Assembly: GCA_023053685.1 (NCBI GenBank)
Contig: JALIGW010000002.1
Span: 42,147,220-42,211,219, forward strand
From: Diadophis punctatus similis
Taxonomy: Eukaryota > Chordata > Lepidosauria > Squamata > Dipsadidae
DNA length: 64,000 bases
Direction: 5' to 3'
Made by a program: the position numbers and the translations under genes. Numbering within the stretch: position 1 is the stretch's first letter; every line of letters starts with the position of its first letter. Shown piece by piece: positions 1 through 11,790 of the stretch. Below the pieces are notes generated by a model. It was not told the DNA's origin. It saw only the letters and a program-made list of their open reading frames with translations, and did not search any database.

Positions 1-1569
1 TGCTTCCTGGAAGCAAATGACTTACTAAGCCTGGCAGACAATCGGAAAAGAGCTTTATTTTTAAGTCACTGTGGGCCAGAAGTTTTTGATACTGCAGAGG
101 CCCTGTCTGCCCCAGCGCCGATTAACACAGTGCAGTGGGACACGCTTAAGGAGTCGCTTAAGACCCACTATGCACCAACTCCTTCTAAAGTCGTACGTCG
201 ATATGAATTCCGTCAGCGCATGCAGCGGGAAGGAGAGACTATCAACCAGTACGTTGCTGCTCTCCATAAGGCATCTGGTCATTGCGAATTTAGTGACCTA
301 GACGATATCTTGCTGGACCAGTTGATCTGCGGGGTTTTGGACCTCCGCCTGCAGCGCCGTTTGCTAGCTCGGCCTAAACTTACTTTGGCGGCTGCACTGG
401 ACGAGGCCAGGGCTGCTGAATCGTCCACCAACGCTGCTGAATCACTCCACCGTGCTGCCCCGTCCAGAAAAGAGGTGAAAACGGCACCGCTAACTCAGCC
501 GTCCGTCCACATGGGGACGCTGGACGACGATGTTAGCAGCGATGACGAGGTTTACAGGACTGAACTGCGTCGCCCGCCCCACCCGCAACCGCCCAGCGAG
601 CCTTTCCGGGGGTGTGCTAGCTGCGGGGGACGGCACCCGAGATTTTCCTGCAAGTATTGTGGCGTGACATGCCAACGGTGTGAGCGGCGTGGACATTTGG
701 CTAAAGTTTGCCGCGCCACACTGCCAAATTCGACTGCGCGTGCACCTGAGCCTTCATGGGCTGAACCGTCGCCGAGGGCTTGGCGCGAAGATTCAAAACG
801 ATGCCAAAGATATTCCAGGCCATTGCCGGCTGCCTATGATTCGCATGTCGACAGTGCCCGTTCCCTGGGAGGGAAGAAAATCATGATGTCCGTTGTCGTC
901 GAGGGTGTGCCGTTTGAAATGGAATTAGATATGGGCTCGGCTGTGTCTATCATCGCCTGGAAAAATCTCAAGAAAGCCGTGCCCGGGTTCTCCACTGACC
1001 GCATACGAAACACCGGGTTCCGCCTGTCGGACTACCAAGGGAACAGGATTCCGGTTCGCGGCCAAGCCAGTGTCAAGGTCCAATTTAAACACTTTTCTGG
1101 ACCGTTACAGCTCATCGTTGTGGACGGTGACCTTCCGAGCCTTCTTGGACTGAGCTGGTTCGAAGCCCTTGGGCTGGAGGTCTCCGGAGTTAATGCTGTC
1201 GGGACAGAGAAATTAGACGACCTGTTTGACGAATTCCGTGATGTATTCAGCAAAGGGTTGGGCAAGTATGTGGGGACCCCAATCTCTTTTAGCCTGGACC
1301 CTAATGTTGCCCCAATCCGCTTGAAGCCCCGCCGGGTTCCCCTGCCCTTGAGGGAAAAGATTGACATTGAACTTGATAAATTGATCAAGCAGGGGATACT
1401 CGAACCTGTGGATCATGCCCGGTGGGAAACCCCGATTGTCACGCCAATTAAAGGAGACGGTAGCATCAGGATATGCGCTGACTACAAGTGCACGGTGAAC
1501 AAGGCATTGCAGCAGAGTGCCTACCCTGTGCCAATCGTGCACCAATTGCTGCACTCGTTGGGGTCCTGA
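1..1569 (+). pseudogene. gag-pol: Gypsy gag, protease and N-terminal reverse transcriptase (interrupted)
   Basis: Frame 1 is open from the first base, so this is a 3' fragment of a longer ORF; the first ATG inside (130) is not a natural start. The gag capsid-like helical region is followed by two cysteine/histidine clusters at about nt 610-715, the second a perfect C-x2-C-x4-H-x4-C nucleocapsid knuckle. An aspartic protease follows, with its active-site motif LDMGSAVS (Asp codon at 928) and the flap/second half LLGLSWFEALGLE. The usual motif is D-T/S-G, so Met in place of Thr is a possibly inactivating change. The start of reverse transcriptase (VPLPLREKIDIELDKLI, then RICADYKCTVNKAL) precedes a TGA stop at 1567-1569. 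The same frame continues immediately after the stop, so this is a point nonsense change or a readthrough stop rather than an ORF end. Confidence 0.9.
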
Positions 1570-3741
1570 CGCCTGTTTGCTAAATTAGACCTGGCACAAG
1601 CGTACCAGCAGTTACCTGTAGATGGCCCCACAGCAGACGCTCAGACCATTGTGACCCACAGGGGGGCATTTAAATGCCACAGATTGCAATTTTGGGTTAG
1701 CGTGGCCCCGGGGTTGTTCCAGAGTGTAATGGAACGTCTGTTGCAGAATATCCCTGGGGTCGTGCCGTACTTCGACGATGTTCTCATTTCGGCTAATGAC
1801 ATAGGCCAGCTTCGCTGTCGGGTTACAATGGTCCTTGAGAAATTACGAGCTGCCGGGCTGAAAGCGAAACGCAGCAAGTGTGTCTTGGGAGTCTCTGAAG
1901 TGGAATTCCTGGGGTATAGAATAGACGGGAGTGGTATCCACCCCACAGAAAGTAAACTGAAGGCCATCCAGGAGGCCCTGGCACCCAGAAATCAGGCAGA
2001 GTTACAGGCTTTCTTGGGTCTTCTTAACTTTTACAGCCTATTCCTACGTGATAAGGCAACGGTCGCAGAGCCCCTGCACAGGCTGCTAGCTAAAAACACT
2101 CCCTGGGTGTGGGGCCATAGGGAGGCTGCCGCGTTTAGCGCAGTTAAGGGGTTGTTAACCAACAACAGTTTCCTGATCCAATACAATTCCACTTTGCCAG
2201 TGGTCCTTGCTTGCGATGCTTCCCCAGTAGGGGTTGGGGCTGTTCTGAGCCATCGGCTTCCGAATGGCCTCGAGGCACCGATAGCGTATTACTCACGCAC
2301 CTTGTCTAGCGCTGAAAGAAATTATGATCAGCTAAATAGGGAAGCTTTGGCCCTAGTAGCAGGGGTTAAGAAGTTCCACGAGTATTTGTTCGGTAGAGAC
2401 TTCACCCTGGTCACAGACCACAAGCCTCTGTTGGGGTTGATAGCGGGGAATCGCCCCACTCCAGCTGCTTTGTCCCCCCGTTTTGCTCGTTGGGCCATCT
2501 TCTTGTCGGCATACTCGTATCAGTTGGTTCACAGGCCCGGGAAAAACATGGGGAACGCGGACGCATTAAGCAGGTGCCCATTGCCCGAGATACTGTCAGA
2601 CATAGCTCCAGAGGCCCCAGTACTGTTGATTGACCTAGCAGACTCAGGGTTAGTCACCTCGGCTGAGGTGGCCAGGCACTCGGCCAGAGACTCCACTCTC
2701 CGGACTGTCCTTAACTGGGTGTGGAGGGGGTGGCCGAGAGGCCCAGTCAGGCCCGAGTTCAAACTGTACGAGCTTAGACAGCACGAACTGTCGGAGCAAG
2801 GGGGGTGCCTCTTGTGGGGGGACCGGGTGGTCATTCCCGCCAAATTGCGCACTGACGTACTACGAACCTTGCACGAGGGCCATCCGGGAATTGTGCGAAT
2901 GAAGGCTTTAGCTAGGGGTTATGTTTGGTGGCCAAAGATGGATGAGGAGGTTCAAGAATGGGTAAACAAATGCCTGCCATGTCAGGAATCCAGACCGGCA
3001 CCTCCCAAAGCACCGGTGCATGACTGGGACCTTCCAAAAAATCCATGGTCACGGCTTCATGCCGATTTTGCAGGTCCATTCCATGGGCAAATGTTCCTGA
3101 TAATTGTAGACGCTTATTCCAAGTGGCTCGAAATCTTCCCTATGCGGTCGACCACTGCGGAGTCTGTTATTAAGATCTTCCGGCGTCTATTTGCTACCCA
3201 TGGCATTCCGGACACATTGGTAACGGACAACGGCCCGCAATTCACGGCCACAACTTTTGAGGGCTATCTGGCTAGTCAGGGAATCCGCCATGCGTTGTCC
3301 GCCCCATTCCATCCTGCGACGAACGGCCTGGCGGAACGCTTCGTGCGATCGGCCAAAGAGGGGTTAGCTAGATTGGGACCTGGAGATTGGCAGGAAAGAA
3401 TAGACAAATTCCTCATAACTCAACACATAACCCCAAGTGCCACTACGGGACGCAGCCCAGCGGAGCTTTTAATGGGCCGCAGACTCCGGTCACTCCTGGA
3501 CCGGTTACACCCTGACTATGTAGTAAAAACCAAGACAGAAGGGACAAAGAAAACCAGGGTCTTTTCCACAGAGGACAGGGTGTTTGCTCGCAACTACGCC
3601 GAGGGGCCTTTATGGCTGCCAGGGGTGGTCGAGACAATTTTGGGACCTGTGTCTTATGCAGTCTGGTTACAAGACGGCCGCTTATGGAAGAGACACATAG
3701 ACCAATTAAAACGTAACACCGTGCATTCCTTTCCTAGCTAA
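1570..3741 (+). pseudogene. pol: Gypsy pol: reverse transcriptase, RNase H, integrase
   Basis: This continues in the same frame as the upstream block. The reverse transcriptase active site YFDD is at 1768-1779. RNase H shows its four acidic residues at codons 2215 (LACDAS), 2341 (NREALAL), 2416 (VTDHKPL) and 2560 (NADALSR). The integrase has an HHCC zinc-binding region at about 2868-2985 (LHEGHPG, then KCLPCQ) and a catalytic triad at codons 3064 (HADFAG), 3226 (VTDNGPQF) and 3334 (GLAERF), spacing D53D35E, as expected for retroelement integrases. The C-terminal GPVSYAVWL and HIDQLKRN motifs are typical of Ty3/Gypsy integrase ends. All catalytic residues are intact. The first in-frame ATG after the stop is far inside the RT domain, so separate translation would not give a full enzyme. 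The protein would act in virus-like particles and in the nucleus. Confidence 0.93.
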
Positions 3742-4024
3742 ACCATGTCCAGATGTCTCGGAGGCTTTGGAGTGCGAGACTGCAGGCCAACAGAGTCCCC
3801 CTGTCGAGTTAGGCCCTGAGGTGGAAGAACCCAAGAGCACTCCAGCTCAAGAGATGCATGACACAGCCCCCAGGAACGAAGCGGCTAAGTCACACCAGGC
3901 TGCTGTAGTTCCCCCGACTGAAGTACGCAGATCTGAACGGGAGCGTAGACGCCCCGCCTACCTTCGCGATTTCGTATGTCGGACGATTTCATCTAGAGGG
4001 GGAGGGATGTTATGTTCTGACTAG
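3742..4024 (+). pseudogene. C-terminal Pro/Glu-rich tail of gypsy pol, shifted frame
   Basis: Frame 2 after the pol stop encodes a Pro/Glu-rich stretch ending in a basic motif RRSERERRRPAYLRDFV. A basic, arginine-rich tail ending in PAYLRDFV is commonly seen at the extreme C terminus of this type of pol, so the segment is probably the original end of pol, disconnected by a frame change near 3741. It has no ATG at its start. It overlaps the polypurine tract and the first bases of the LTR. It could instead be a small separate ORF, but composition and position favour a pol tail. Confidence 0.6.
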
Positions 4025-4126
4025 AGCTGGAAGTTTTCACTCAGGTCCAGCAATACTGAAGAGAACATGCTGGACCCTCATTGGTTATTTCAAAATGGTT
4101 TAGTTACAATTGTTACTGTCAGCTCC

Positions 4127-4134
4127 TATAAATA
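4127..4134 (+). promoter_or_regulatory. LTR TATA box
   Basis: TATAAATA sits in the middle of the LTR, followed by the AATAAA signal at 4179; this is the usual U3/R arrangement and places transcription start near 4160. Confidence 0.7.
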
Positions 4135-4178
4135 GGAGGCCTCTCTGAATGTGCTTTGCTGGTTGTACATCTATTGCA

Positions 4179-4184
4179 ATAAAG
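4179..4184 (+). terminator. LTR polyadenylation signal
   Basis: AATAAA followed by a GT-rich stretch (GAGCTGTTTGTCAAGT) within the LTR, the expected R/U5 poly(A) site of the element. Confidence 0.7.
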
Positions 4185-4230
4185 AGCTGTTTGTCAAGTC
4201 GGTCTCCTGTGCTGAATCCACCATCTAACA

Positions 4231-4821
<591 letters not shown>

Positions 4822-4825
<4 letters not shown>

Positions 4826-5369
4826 TTTTTTTTCCTAAGCCACATATCCTTTTTCATGATCCAGCAGGAGCATAGACATATAGCTGTCCAGTTCAGAAGG
4901 TCAGATGATCAAAGTAGCATGTTGTTACAGCTGGAAGTTGCTTGGATGAGTCTATCAAGTATGTATATGCTGGCAGAGCAACCCAGTAGTGAGTAAAAGA
5001 AATTATGAGCCTATCATTGTATTTTGCTTGCAATTTTTGATGCCAGCACAGATATTTTTCTTCTTTTCATCCACCTTGTTCACATCTACACATTACTGAT
5101 GATCTCTCTTTCTCTTTCATCTGTTCCAATTCTTGAAGTTCAACTGATTCCTTTACCTTCTTTTTTCTTACCGTCAAATGCTCAGTAATTTTTTGTCAGT
5201 TTTGCCTTTAAACCAAAGCTGTCCAACTGAGTGATTCTCAAATCTTCCTATATAATGGATGATTATTTTACCATTATATTCAATGACCTATGTTGGCCTT
5301 ATAAATGCATTATTTGAAAGAGGATATTCAACTTCTAGCTCATGAATCTCCATCATGAAGCAACATGAA
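4822..5369. other. AT-rich intergenic, nothing recognised
   Basis: No coding or repeat signature recognised. It lies next to the L1 3' end and may contain further L1 3' UTR that I cannot delimit. Confidence 0.4.
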
Positions 5370-6215
5370 TTAAAAAAAAATACTTGAAATAGAATTCAGT
5401 CTGATTGTTTCACACATGATTGCAGATGTTGTCACCTTGTGTAATGTACATTGGGATAAGTTTTTTAAAATAAATTTTATTAATTTTCTATGAATTACAT
5501 TTTTAATGCTTAATAGACATTGTGTTATCTGGGTATTTAATTTGCTTAACAATACAAATGCCATTCTTACTCTGCACCCCTTTATCCCAACCACTGGTAA
5601 AATAAGTTCCAAGTTTGATAGTATTCTGTGTCTTCTTTCTGTTTGATTTTCAGTGTAAGTCTGTCCATTTCTGCAGAGTCTAGTATCTTCTTAAGTAACT
5701 TTTCATCTTGCGGTGTTTCTTCATCTTTCCAATATTGTGTGAAGATAATCCTCGCTGCTGTAATACTAAATACATACTTTTCTTGTCAAATTTTTCTGAT
5801 ATCATCCCTAATAAAAACAGTTCAGGTTTAAAATCTATATGTTTCCCTATTATCTTTTCTAGCATCTATGTATTTTTTTCCACCACATATGATAAAATGT
5901 GCCCGTCTTTTGGTTACATTTCCAACATTTGCTAGACATATTTTTAACCTAGCAGGTAGTAAATGCAATCTATAAAACATTTCACAAAAATTTTCTTTAT
6001 AAGAAGTTGCCATTGTTAATCTATAATTCCTTTCCCATAATTTTTCATCAGAGTTCAACCGTGTCTTATCAAATGGTGCTTGTCCTTTATAAAAGCCATA
6101 CTTTTTCATATACATTGGGCTAATTTTGAAGATGGTTCGCAAACCACAATTAGTCTTCTTTGGACTTAGCAATAAGAGCACAGTAGGCCTGCCTTTTGCC
6201 ATCTTCATTTCTAGT
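5370..6215 (-). mobile_element. 5'-truncated L1 LINE, ORF2 C-terminal end
   Basis: On the minus strand, frames between 6208 and about 5640 read as the C-terminal end of L1 ORF2. Recognisable pieces are LWERNYRLTMATSYKENF, the MFYRLHLLPARL stretch, DFKPELFLLGMISEKFDKK, and a final KKILDSAEMDRLTLKIK. These sit in two or three frames, so small indels have broken the protein. The usual ORF2 Cys-rich segment is present but degraded (CGLRT and ICGGKK regions). The endonuclease and RT domains are absent, as expected for 5' truncation during target-primed reverse transcription. The part from about 5640 down to 5370 would be 3' UTR; no clear poly(A) remains, so the left boundary is approximate. Confidence 0.85.
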
Positions 6216-6504
6216 ACTAATTGAACTATTATTTTGAAAATATTTGTTGATTTATTTCAAGTTGGTTCAAATAAATAATAAAAAGCAACATGTTAACCAA
6301 GAGTCACTCCATTAACAATATTACATTAAAATTGTAATTAAGCATTAACTTTAAAACATCTAAACGTATCATTCTCTTTTACTCTTTGGTTGCTAGTTAC
6401 ATTTATAGGAACTATAACTAGCTGGTTATCTACAGTATATTCACATTAACATGCATGAACATCTATCCATCAAGCTATCCAAATGCATATATGCTGGTTA
6501 GTAT
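6216..6504. other. AT-rich intergenic, nothing recognised
   Basis: No feature recognised between the L1 and CR1 fragments. Confidence 0.4.
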
Positions 6505-6650
6505 TTATAATAGAATTATAAAACCATAGAATTGGATGGGCTCATTTAGATTATCAAGTCCAACCATTTTTCTATGCAAAATTAAAATTAAAACATGACC
6601 TGAGCCTAACAACCCAGGGATAGCAAACCTATACCCAAATATTGCAGAAC
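6505..6650 (-). mobile_element. CR1 LINE 3'-end fragment
   Basis: The segment ACCATAGAATTGGATGGG, then AAGTCCAACCATTTTTC, matches the reverse complement of the conserved CR1 3' end (ATTCTATG tail preceded by a GGTTGGACT-type segment). It is short and diverged; there is no coding remnant. Confidence 0.55.
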
Positions 6651-6961
6651 TATTATTTCTATTATGATAGTTAAAATGAAGAAATAAAGTCAATTCATTT
6701 AATCATTTATCACTTTTCTAAGCTAGTATAGAAAAAGCTTTCTTTCTCACATTTATTCCATTCTCAATGATCTGCTACAGAACAGAGTTCTGGTCTGCAT
6801 TCCTCCTGCCAAGTATAAAACAGCACTGTTTACCATGTTTTGTTTATTGTCATTTCTTTTTCTTCAATTAGGATGCTGCCAAATATCTTCACATGTGCAC
6901 TTAATAAATAAATTTCCTTGTAGTTCTGGCAATTCTATCTTTTCCTTTACAATGATTTCCA
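6651..6961. other. Intergenic, nothing recognised
   Basis: Unique-looking AT-rich DNA without ORFs or repeat ends that I recognise. Confidence 0.4.
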
Positions 6962-7226
6962 ATGCTATATTTATTAGTGACATTTATTATTAGTGACATT
7001 TATATACCGCCTCACAGTGCAAGCACTCTCTAAGCGGTTTACACCAGTAAGCAATGTATATTTATATTGCCCCCAACAATCTGGGTCCTCATTTTACCCT
7101 ACCTCGGAAGGATGGAAGGCTGAGTCAACCTTGAGCCGGTGAGATTTGAACCGCTGACCTGCGGATCACAGTCAACTAAAGTGGCCTGCAGTACCCAACT
7201 CTAACCGCTGCACCACCTCTGCTCTT
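6962..7226 (-). mobile_element. Sauria-type tRNA-derived SINE
   Basis: Read on the minus strand it starts with a tRNA-like head (GGTGGTGCAGCGGTTAGAG as box A region, GGTTCAAATCTCACC as box B), followed by the diagnostic body AAGGTTGACTCAGCC, CCATCCTTCCGAGG and GGACCCAGATTGTTGGGGG, and a tail ending in CGGTATATAAATG. These SINEs are mobilised by BovB-type LINEs in squamates. The tail contains a duplicated AATGTCACTAATA unit. Confidence 0.88.
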
Positions 7227-7295
7227 TACATTGTATTTATATTGATATAAATGTTAGAATCAGTGGTTTTTTTAAATTCCCAAAATTTCCCAGGC

Positions 7296-7356
7296 AAGGA
7301 ATTCTAGAAGTTGAAGTCCACACATCTTAATGTTGCCAAGTTTAAGAAATAGTAGT
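7296..7356 (-). mobile_element. Half of a foldback hAT-type MITE
   Basis: GGAATTCTAGAAGTTGAAGT, then CCACACATCTTAA and GCCAAGTTTAAGAAATA, resembles the right arm of the foldback element at 33757-33880. The left arm is missing. Confidence 0.5.
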
Positions 7357-7935
7357 AAAATACTACTGTTTTTAGAATATTGCCTTAAATAACATGAACA
7401 AGTAACTGAGAATGAATGACTTCCGAATAAGTCAGACCTATTTTAATTAGTCTGAACCTGTAGTTTAGACTACATTCCAAAGCATTTTAAAACTGTTGTT
7501 GTTATTGAGAGGTGAAATACCTAACATTCCATACTCAAGTGATTTTCATAGGTTTTGATTTTTTTTTTCAAAATATGTTGGAGAGCACATTCATCATTGA
7601 TAGTCATGAAGTTATTACTTTAAATCTCAGACATCTGTCTTGTTTTTGTCTTACTGCGATTTACATCCATAGTATGTTAGTTATTTATTAAATCTTATTT
7701 GGGAAGAATTATTTCTTATTAAACAATCTAAAGAGGTCTTACATTTCACAATTTGTAAAATGCAACACCTGGTGTACTTCTGAATGAGTTCCTCACTGAG
7801 TTTCATCGGTGTTAACTGGTAAAACATAATTAGCACAATAATTTATGAATTCTGTCATATATTTTACGATATGCTTGTGGACATGAATAAGTGGGGCTAT
7901 ATATTGCTAGGATATCTCAGTACTTTCCACTAGAT
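7357..7935. other. AT-rich intergenic, nothing recognised
   Basis: No ORF, structural RNA or repeat boundary recognised. Confidence 0.4.
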
Positions 7936-8288
7936 CAGAGGTCAGCAACCCATGGCTCTGGAGCTGCATGTGGCTCTTTCATCCCACTGCTGTGGCTCCC
8001 TGTCGCTGGTCAGCACCACAATTTTGAGAGGAGCTTCCAGTTAGGTGGGGGGGGGGGTTAGGTGGGGGGGAGCAGGGCCTCCCAGGAGGAGACTCTATGG
8101 GAAGGGACGGGTTTTCCGGTCAGCTCCACAATGGATAGGGCTTTCAGTTAGGACAGGAAGAGGAAAAAGGATGCTAGGAGGAGACTCTATGGTGGGAAAC
8201 TGGACTTCCAGTCGGCTCCAGAATTGAATGGGGGGCTTCCAATTAGGACCTTTGTGGCTCTTTGAGTGTTTAAGGTTGCCAACGCCTG
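7936..8288. mobile_element. Non-autonomous hAT MITE with perfect 8-bp target duplication
   Basis: The ends are CAGAGGTCAGCAACC and, inverted, CAGGCGTTGGCAACC. The 8-bp word CACTAGAT flanks both sides (7928-7935 and 8289-8296), the target-site size of hAT transposons. The interior contains G runs and about three diverged copies of a unit ending in TTCCAGTTAGG-like sequence (near 8032, 8140 and 8235). It encodes no transposase. Confidence 0.85.
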
Positions 8289-8432
8289 CACTAGATGTTG
8301 CTGGTGATATAACAACATTGAATTGAAAAGAACAGTTGTCAAGTTTATGTCAGGCCTAAGGTAGCATCCCAGAATATATCTTCTTTCTCCCTTATGTTGT
8401 TCATTTCTCGATGTTCTAGACTTTTGTTGTGG

Positions 8433-8581
8433 TACAGTACAGAAAACAAACTGCTCTTCCGGTTTCCAGTGCTCCCACGTGTGTGCACCGGGTACCTGCT
8501 CTCCCAGTTTCCGGCACTCCCCTGCGCACACGCGTACACTCCCGTTTTGGTACTCAGTGCTGAAAAGGATCGCCAACACTG
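8433..8581 (-). mobile_element. hAT-type MITE fragment
   Basis: The minus strand begins CAGTGTTGGCGATCCTTTTC and continues with a GTACC, CGCACACG-type GC-rich body, a pattern shared with other CAGTG-ended reptile hAT MITEs. The far end near 8433 is poorly defined and no target duplication was found. Confidence 0.45.
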
Positions 8582-8717
8582 GTATATACTATACTGTGTA
8601 GTATATACAGCATATAGCACTACTACACTAGTTCTCCAAATGAGTACCAGTTCCACATATCTTCTGCATATCCTAATGCTGAGTACGTCACAATGTATAA
8701 TTTCAAAAGTAATTCCA

Positions 8718-8765
8718 TCATAAAGAAATGAAGAAAGAAAGAAAATGAAGAAAGAAAGAAAGAAG
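8718..8765. repeat. (GAAA)n-like microsatellite
   Basis: Imperfect GAAA and GAAG units. Confidence 0.85.
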
Positions 8766-9082
8766 GCACAATATAACTTCCCAGTATTGTGAAGCAATTT
8801 TTACAAACAAGATAAATGTTGGTTTTTCTGGCATATTTACAAAATATGTGATGTTTCATTGTGTATGTTAACATATGTCAGACAAATCATCCTTTCAAAG
8901 AAGATTCTGAAAGAATTAGTATCTCTGTACTAGTGTACTCTTTTTTACAACCTATTTGATGTTTGTTTTTTTCTTGTACTTATGTCATAAAAGCATTAGT
9001 ATGCTACCTGCTTGGGAGACACTAGGAAATGTAGGTCTATTATGATCTTTAATAATTAAAAGGCATACATCCAACCTCTAGG
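8766..9082. other. Intergenic, nothing recognised
   Basis: No feature recognised. Confidence 0.4.
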
Positions 9083-9107
9083 CTTTTGTTTGTTTGTTTG
9101 TTTGTTT
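9083..9107. repeat. (TTTG)n microsatellite
   Basis: Five to six TTTG units. Confidence 0.9.
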
Positions 9108-9116
9108 CTCCATTAC

Positions 9117-9476
9117 AAGTTGTCCCTGGGTTAAGAATGTTCAACTTACAGATAACCCATACTTATCTACTGGCTGCCTATTACTAAAAAATGGTGGGTG
9201 GCATTCTGCTTCCTCAAGCCAATGGACCACTGAAACTGTACAATATTTTTTTATAAACCACTGAAACCATGTGTTTTTGAAACACAGCCTGTTTTGGGTG
9301 GTTTTCAGGAGGTCCTGAAAACATTACACAACTTTAGCAGTTCAACAGCTCAAGGAAGGAGAATACCATCTGCCAATTTTGGAACTAGGCCGCCATTTGT
9401 AAGCACAAGTACTGACTTATATACAAATTGGAATTAAAGACAGACTTAGGAACAGGGCTTGCCTGTACATTGGGCA
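9117..9476. mobile_element. Degenerate DNA transposon with weak inverted ends
   Basis: CAAGTTGTCCCTGGGTTAAG at the left and the inverted CAGGCAAGCCCTGTTCCTAA at the right are imperfectly similar, and both are followed by a TTCAACTTACAGAT/TTTAATTCCAATTTG-type segment. The arrangement suggests an old terminal-inverted-repeat element. No target duplication or ORF was seen. Confidence 0.35.
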
Positions 9477-10094
9477 TGCATACATTCATATACACAGACT
9501 GCCAGAACAAGTAATTGTCATTTTTCATAGCACTCATCTATTTTCTGAAGAAGCTGTAAAAGCTAATAGTATTGGCCATTTTATTTAGCATACCATGCCG
9601 CCCACCCACATCCAAGAATAATTTACTGTATATTAAGATATTCTACCCTGCCAGTATAATCAAGGTTTCTTATCCATGAGCATCTCCAGTGCAGTCCTTA
9701 ATTGTTATTCACTCTTACTATAAGGTTTCCCTCATTTAGAGATATTCAGTCTTCTGGGAATACAATTTCAAAAATAATTGCTGGGGGAAGAAATGTTTGT
9801 TTATTTATGTATTTTGGTACAGCTATTTGGTAGAGCTGTTTATCTAAAATTCCCTACACATTTCCATTTGACCCTTGTGATGCCAAACAAGTTGATGATT
9901 TACAATTAGTATAAGGTTATAAAACCTAAAAGAAAGGAACTGCTGTTAAGGAATAGGTGTCTCGATTGTGGAATGTTCTCTATGGAGTATTTCCTTCATT
10001 CTCTTATGATAAATTACACTGCTTTCTAGATCATATCTAGATATTGCGTTCCTGGATATTTTAATATTATTTGACATCTTTATTTCTTTTGACC
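9477..10094. other. Intergenic, nothing recognised
   Basis: Unique-looking AT-rich sequence without supported features. Confidence 0.4.
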
Positions 10095-10263
10095 TTGCAA
10101 ACTTCATATTTTGCTGTTCCTGGCTTTATTTATTCTGTTATGTACTGTGGCTGCTTTAATTGGCTGACTTTTAGAGCTTTTTAAATTGTTTTTATGGTTT
10201 CTGAATTGTGAACCACCCAGAGGAGACTGTTAATGAGATTATACAAATTATGTAAATAAAATA
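10095..10263 (+). mobile_element. L2-like LINE 3' tail
   Basis: TTGTGAACCACCCAGAGGAG followed by an AT-rich tail ending in GTAAATAAAATAG resembles the reptile L2-like 3' end (consensus form: GCCGCCCTGAGTCCCT, then AATAAATAAATA). No coding part is preserved. Confidence 0.5.
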
Positions 10264-11790
10264 GCATTTATCTTCATTTTCTAATTCTTGTTATAATCTT
10301 TTGAGAAACCATTTAGCACTCATCTTCAATCGTTCAAGCTCAGCTGCCCAAAATGTGTCCAACTGCATTTTTAAATAAATGCTATAGTACATAAAAGTGG
10401 ACTGGCCATGTTTTAGGAATTGTATAATGTAAGAGAGAGAGAGAGAAAGAGAAAAAGCGAAAGAAGAAAAAATGAACAACGGAAAGAATTAATGAAGGAA
10501 GAATGGATTTGCAGCATTTATTTCTCAAAAAGATAAAAGTTCATTGAAGTTTAAATATCTCCTCACTTCCTTCCTTAATTTTTTCTTAATTGCATTTCTT
10601 ATTTCAATTGCAACTCTTAACCCTGAAAAAAATTGAATATTTGAAGCATGATCCCTTCTCTAGTTTGCTGATTACACAGAAAGAAAATGCTTAACTGCAC
10701 AAACCACAAAGAAATCTGTCTCACTTCATTCCATTGCATTTCCTTGCAGGTCAGTTCATACATAAACTCTTATTTAAATATGTCCTGGTAAAATGCATGC
10801 TAAGAATGATGCTTCCCCTTAGTTAAGGTCTAGTTCAATTTTGATTCTGACACATTTTCACAAATTTATTTTCCAGTTTCCTGAAAGTTTTCTTTCCTCT
10901 ACCTGCTGGTTCACGGATATGAACCGAATATGTTCAGAAATCTAATGTTCCAAGTAACATCTCAGGTGGCATCCACAGCTTGCAAGTCCCACCTGATCTT
11001 TTTATTTACTCTTCATTGGAGGAGGGAGGGCAAGGAGGAAACTCCTGTAGAGTAGCTTCATAACTCATCTTCTTTCCAAGAAAGCATTTGAGATCTATAT
11101 CCTGTAAACTGAGAGTAAAATTATACTCTTGGAAAATTAAATTGATAGGCTGTAAATCTGTGTTTTATTTGGAAGCATGCCCATCTGCCTAGAAAATACA
11201 AAGCGAAGCCAAGCTGATAGACAGCACTTTGAGATATTACATAGCATAAAGGGAGACAATTTCTGACATGTGGTAAATATGTATTTTGGATTGACCATAT
11301 TCATGGTGGCAGCCATTTTATCTGTGTATCGAATGTATTAAAATCCCAAATGGTTTACTTGCTCAAAAAAATATCTCTTTTTCAGATGAGACACAAACTC
11401 TCAACCCCCACAGTACATCTATTGTAGTTGGTGATATCAGACATTTTTAGTCTCCTGGGGGTATATGACCGTCTTTCTAAAGGGTAGATTGGCTCCTTTG
11501 AACTTCTCTGAATAAGAAAGAAAGATGCAAAATTCCCTTAACCATTTCTCTTAAGGGTCATTCCTTTTCCTCACAAATAGACCACAAGGCAGTGATATCT
11601 GATGATGTGGGCGGGGGGGGGATGAACCTGAAGACTGGGAAATTTAATATAATTAAATTTCAAATGAAACCTTTCAAAGGACTCTAAGTTTGAGTATAAC
11701 TACCTTTTGAAATCGCTTATTAACTGCTACAAAGGTTTTAGACACCTTCAAAGTGACAAGGTGAGTATGAGCCTTCAGACTATAACATAA
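10264..11790. other. Long intergenic stretch
   Basis: Contains a short GA run (10433-10456) and otherwise unique-looking sequence. No ORF longer than a chance expectation has family motifs. The stretch at 10900-11400 is of mixed composition and could hold conserved non-coding DNA, which sequence alone cannot show. Confidence 0.4.

Larger units (their letters stand above)
1..4230 (+). mobile_element. Ty3/Gypsy LTR retrotransposon (Mag-like), 5' truncated by window edge
   Basis: The domain order gag, zinc knuckle, aspartic protease, reverse transcriptase, RNase H, integrase, then an LTR is that of Ty3/Gypsy elements; integrase after RNase H excludes Copia. The integrase and the C-x2-C-x4-H-x4-C knuckle resemble the Mag lineage (often annotated K02A2.6-like), and no chromodomain is visible. 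The open frame runs through base 1, so the 5' LTR and the start of gag lie left of the window. One in-frame stop (1567-1569) and a frame change near 3741 suggest a non-autonomous old copy. The base following the 3' LTR starts GTTAG, which would be the 5-bp target duplication if the same word precedes the missing 5' LTR. Confidence 0.95.
4008..4230 (+). repeat. 3' LTR of the gypsy element
   Basis: The LTR begins TGTTA directly after a purine-rich tract (AGAGGGGGAGGGA, about 3995-4007) and ends TAACA, so its ends are a 5-bp inverted repeat with the standard TG...CA termini. It is 223 bp long, with a TATA box, then AATAAA about 50 bp further on. The left partner LTR is outside the window, so LTR divergence and age cannot be estimated. 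Confidence 0.88.

Noticed and set aside
8187..8874. Overlapping 83-150 aa minus-strand ORFs
   Set aside because: No family motifs, overlap a MITE fragment, and lack splice or conservation evidence.
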